From assembly GCF_900215205.1 (NCBI RefSeq), contig NZ_OBDY01000004.1:340980-404979 (forward strand): a stretch of 64,000 nucleotides of DNA, given 5' to 3'. Below, in pieces: positions 62,280-64,000 of this stretch. This DNA comes from Paractinoplanes atraurantiacus (lineage in GTDB: Bacteria > Actinomycetota > Actinomycetes > Mycobacteriales > Micromonosporaceae). The notes under the pieces are model-generated. The model did not search any database, was not told where the DNA came from, and saw only the letters and a list, made by a program, of their open reading frames with translations. Positions within the stretch are counted from its first letter, which is position 1. Each line of letters starts with the position of its first letter. The position numbers and the translations under genes are program-made.

Positions 62280-63118
62280 TGTCGTACTCGCTCTCGTTCT
62301 CCGAGGTCAGCCTGCTCTCCGCCGCCGCCCTGGACGCGCACCCGTCGGCCGGCCGTTTCGTCGCCCTGGCCGTCGGCCCGTCCGACCCGCTGGCCGGTGT
62401 GGCCCGCACGGTCGAGCGGCAGGTGTTCGAGCAGACGTTCGGCAACGACGCCGACGAGATGGCCGCCGAATACGGCCCGTACGAGGAAAACAGCCTTTTC
62501 TTCCTGGTTCTGGACCGCCGCACCGGCATGCCGGCCGGCGCCGGGCGCGTGATCGACGGCGGCGGCAAGACGCTTGACGAGGCGCCCGACCTGATCGGCA
62601 AGGACCTCTCGGAGATCGTCGCCGCGCACCGGATGCACGACGGCCGGATCTGGGACTTCGCCACGGTCGGCGTGCTTCCCGCCTATCGGGGTGGCAAGTC
62701 GGGCCTGATGGTGAGCTCGCTGCTCTACCGCACATTCCTCAAGGCGGGACACCGCGCGGGCGTACGTCATCTGGTCGCCCTGCTGGACCACCGCGCCCAC
62801 CGCAACCTGGCCCTGCTGGGCGTCCAGTTCGTTCCGATGGCCGGTTCCGCCCCGTTCGCCTACCTCGGCTCCCCGTCGACGATGGCGCTGCACGTACCGT
62901 TCGCCGACATCGAGCCGTCGCTGGCCCGCCAGAGCCGCCTGCTCCGCCGCCTGGGCGCCCCGTTCAGTGGCGAGATCCGCGCCAAGGGTCTGCGCCGCCT
63001 GGTGATCCGCCGCCTCGGCGCCAAGATCTCCCACCAGGTCTCGACCGGTTCGGGCCTGGACGCCCACATCACCCTGCCGGGCTTGGAGCGCCGCCGCCCC
63101 CTGGCCAAGCACGCCTGA
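62279..63118 (+). CDS. GNAT-fold N-acyltransferase-like protein
   Basis: 279 residues; the ATG overlaps the stop of the AdoMetDC-like gene by one base, so the two are coupled. It shows acyltransferase pattern FLVLDRRTGMPAGAGRVIDGGGKTLDEAPDL, then [61 protein letters not shown]. This resembles the GNAT/LuxI-FeeM superfamily. The C-terminal 70 residues are basic. I infer it may acylate the amine produced by the upstream enzyme; no substrate is known. Confidence 0.72.
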   Translation: MSYSLSFSEVSLLSAAALDAHPSAGRFVALAVGPSDPLAGVARTVERQVFEQTFGNDADEMAAEYGPYEENSLFFLVLDRRTGMPAGAGRVIDGGGKTLDEAPDLIGKDLSEIVAAHRMHDGRIWDFATVGVLPAYRGGKSGLMVSSLLYRTFLKAGHRAGVRHLVALLDHRAHRNLALLGVQFVPMAGSAPFAYLGSPSTMALHVPFADIEPSLARQSRLLRRLGAPFSGEIRAKGLRRLVIRRLGAKISHQVSTGSGLDAHITLPGLERRRPLAKHA

Positions 63119-63126
63119 TCTTCGAT

Positions 63127-63861
63127 CTACCAGCGTCCGAGGCGGGCCGACAGGACCGACAGGGCGGCGACGCCCGCCGTCGAGGTGCGCAGCACTTCAC
63201 GGCCGAGACGAACGGCAATTGCGTTTGCTTGTACGAACGTGTCGCGCTCGGCGTCGCTGATGCCACCCTCGGGGCCGACCACCAGGACGATCTCACCCTC
63301 GGACGGAAGGTCCGCTGTGGTGAGACGCTCGGTGGCCTCCTCGTGCAGGACGAAGGCCGCAGCCGCCTCGGACAGCCGCGCCGCGACCTGCTTGGTCGAG
63401 CAGTCCGGATCGCCGCCGACCTCGGGCAGCCACGCCCGGCGGGCCTGCTTGGCCGCCTCACGAGCGGTGGACGCCCAGCGTTCCCGCGACTTGAAGCCAC
63501 GATCACCGCGCCACTGCGCCACCGACCGGGACGCCGCCCACGGCACGATCTCGTCGACACCGATCTCGGTCATCGCCTGCACGGCCAGCTCGCCCCGGTC
63601 CCCCTTGGCGATGCCCTGCACGACCACCAGACGCGGATCGGGCGCCGCCACCAGTTCCCGCTCGACGACCTCGACGTCGACGCTGCCCTTGCCGACCGCG
63701 GTGACCCGTCCGGTCACGCTGCCACCCCGCCCGTCGGCGAGGATCAGCGACTCACCGACCCGCAGCCGCTGCACGGTGGCGGCGTGATGCCCCTCGGGAC
63801 CGTCAAGCGTGCAGGTGCCCCCGACCGGCAGGGCGTCAACGAGGAACAGCGGCGCAGACAC
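63127..63861 (-). CDS. rsmE: 16S rRNA (uracil-1498-N3)-methyltransferase
   Basis: 244 residues. The PUA-like N-terminus includes GPEGHHAATVQRLRVGESLILADG. The SPOUT-type knotted methyltransferase domain has RLVVVQGIAKGDRGELAVQAMTEIGVDEIVPWAASRSVAQW, the AdoMet-binding EIVLVVGPEGGISDAERD, and VRLGREVLRTSTAGVAALSVLSA. Methylates U1498 of 16S rRNA. In Actinobacteria it normally lies between dnaJ/hrcA and phoH; dnaJ is expected just past the right edge. Confidence 0.96.
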   Translation of the reverse strand: MSAPLFLVDALPVGGTCTLDGPEGHHAATVQRLRVGESLILADGRGGSVTGRVTAVGKGSVDVEVVERELVAAPDPRLVVVQGIAKGDRGELAVQAMTEIGVDEIVPWAASRSVAQWRGDRGFKSRERWASTAREAAKQARRAWLPEVGGDPDCSTKQVAARLSEAAAAFVLHEEATERLTTADLPSEGEIVLVVGPEGGISDAERDTFVQANAIAVRLGREVLRTSTAGVAALSVLSARLGRW

Positions 63862-64000
63862 TCCCGCACGCTACCGAACCATCGGTCCGGCCCGCCGCTC
63901 AGTCACCCTTCTCGCCCGTACGTTTGCCGGCCGCCTTTGCCCGGCCCGTCACCTATTCCCGCCCCGTACCCCTTTGCCCGGTGCCTTAGCCCGGCCCGTC

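Noticed and set aside
63862..64000. Short GCCCGG-rich direct repeats at the right edge
   Set aside because: Only 139 bp are visible; the repeated CTTTGCCCGG words are too few to define an element.

Overview
The window is very GC-rich DNA (about 70 percent by eye) with strong third-position GC bias, many GTG starts and tightly packed genes, as in Actinobacteria. The best fit is the Micromonosporaceae (Actinoplanes-like). The reasons are a mycobacterial-type MTHFR, a SmtB-Zur pair beside glyS, Roadblock cassettes and DUF6328/DUF6703 membrane proteins. This assignment rests on protein families, not on a database search.

A conserved actinobacterial housekeeping backbone runs through the window, mostly on the minus strand: dgt (cut at the left edge), dusB, glyS, smtB-zur, uppS-recO, era, a cytidine-deaminase-like gene, a CorC/HlyC-type protein, ybeY, phoH and rsmE. 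Mycobacterium tuberculosis has the same order from Rv2344c to Rv2372c in a more compact form. Here the backbone is spread over 64 kb by blocks of accessory genes.

Blocks, left to right. (1) 1-7.6 kb: dgt with a VOC protein, a Roadblock/PATAN cassette ended by a perfect hairpin, a DUF2786 protein, an MFS transporter with a huge low-complexity loop, and a frameshifted DUF1269 gene. (2) 7.6-13.9 kb: dusB, two overlapping unknown genes, an XdhC-like gene, glyS and small membrane/monooxygenase genes. (3) 13.9-17.2 kb: a zinc operon znuA-znuC-znuB-smtB-zur behind a near-perfect Zur box. (4) 17.2-22.2 kb: membrane proteins, an epoxide-hydrolase-like enzyme, and a TPP riboswitch driving a YkoEDC thiamine ECF transporter. 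(5) 22.2-31.1 kb: TetR and LysR regulators with visible operators and divergent oxidoreductases, then a NarL-type two-component system facing an ABC exporter. (6) 31.2-38 kb: a Tat-exported PHP protein, MTHFR, a membrane NACHT NTPase and oxidoreductases. (7) 38-46 kb: vapBC with its operator, a LexA-like box, a thiamine-binding protein, a HAD phosphatase, uppS-recO, a DUF4097 lipoprotein, a thioesterase, a broken GAF gene and an acyltransferase. (8) 46-54.2 kb: era through phoH, then a serine hydrolase and a HIT protein. (9) 54.2-64 kb: a GH3 beta-glucosidase behind a CebR-like operator, a single-domain response regulator, a heterodimeric ABC exporter with one eroded nucleotide-binding domain, a 1.5-kb gene-free repeat region, a pyruvoyl AdoMetDC-like/GNAT pair, and rsmE.

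The most notable observations are these. PhoH carries an intein that begins with Ala and has the W-C-T triplet of class 3 inteins plus a LAGLIDADG endonuclease. Several proteins (MFS, LysR, histidine kinase, Era) carry long in-frame tandem-repeat expansions in loops or tails, with periods of 18, 39, 24, 30 and 21 bp. One half of the ABC exporter pair has lost its Walker A motif. The AdoMetDC-like/acyltransferase pair may be an uncharacterised amine pathway.
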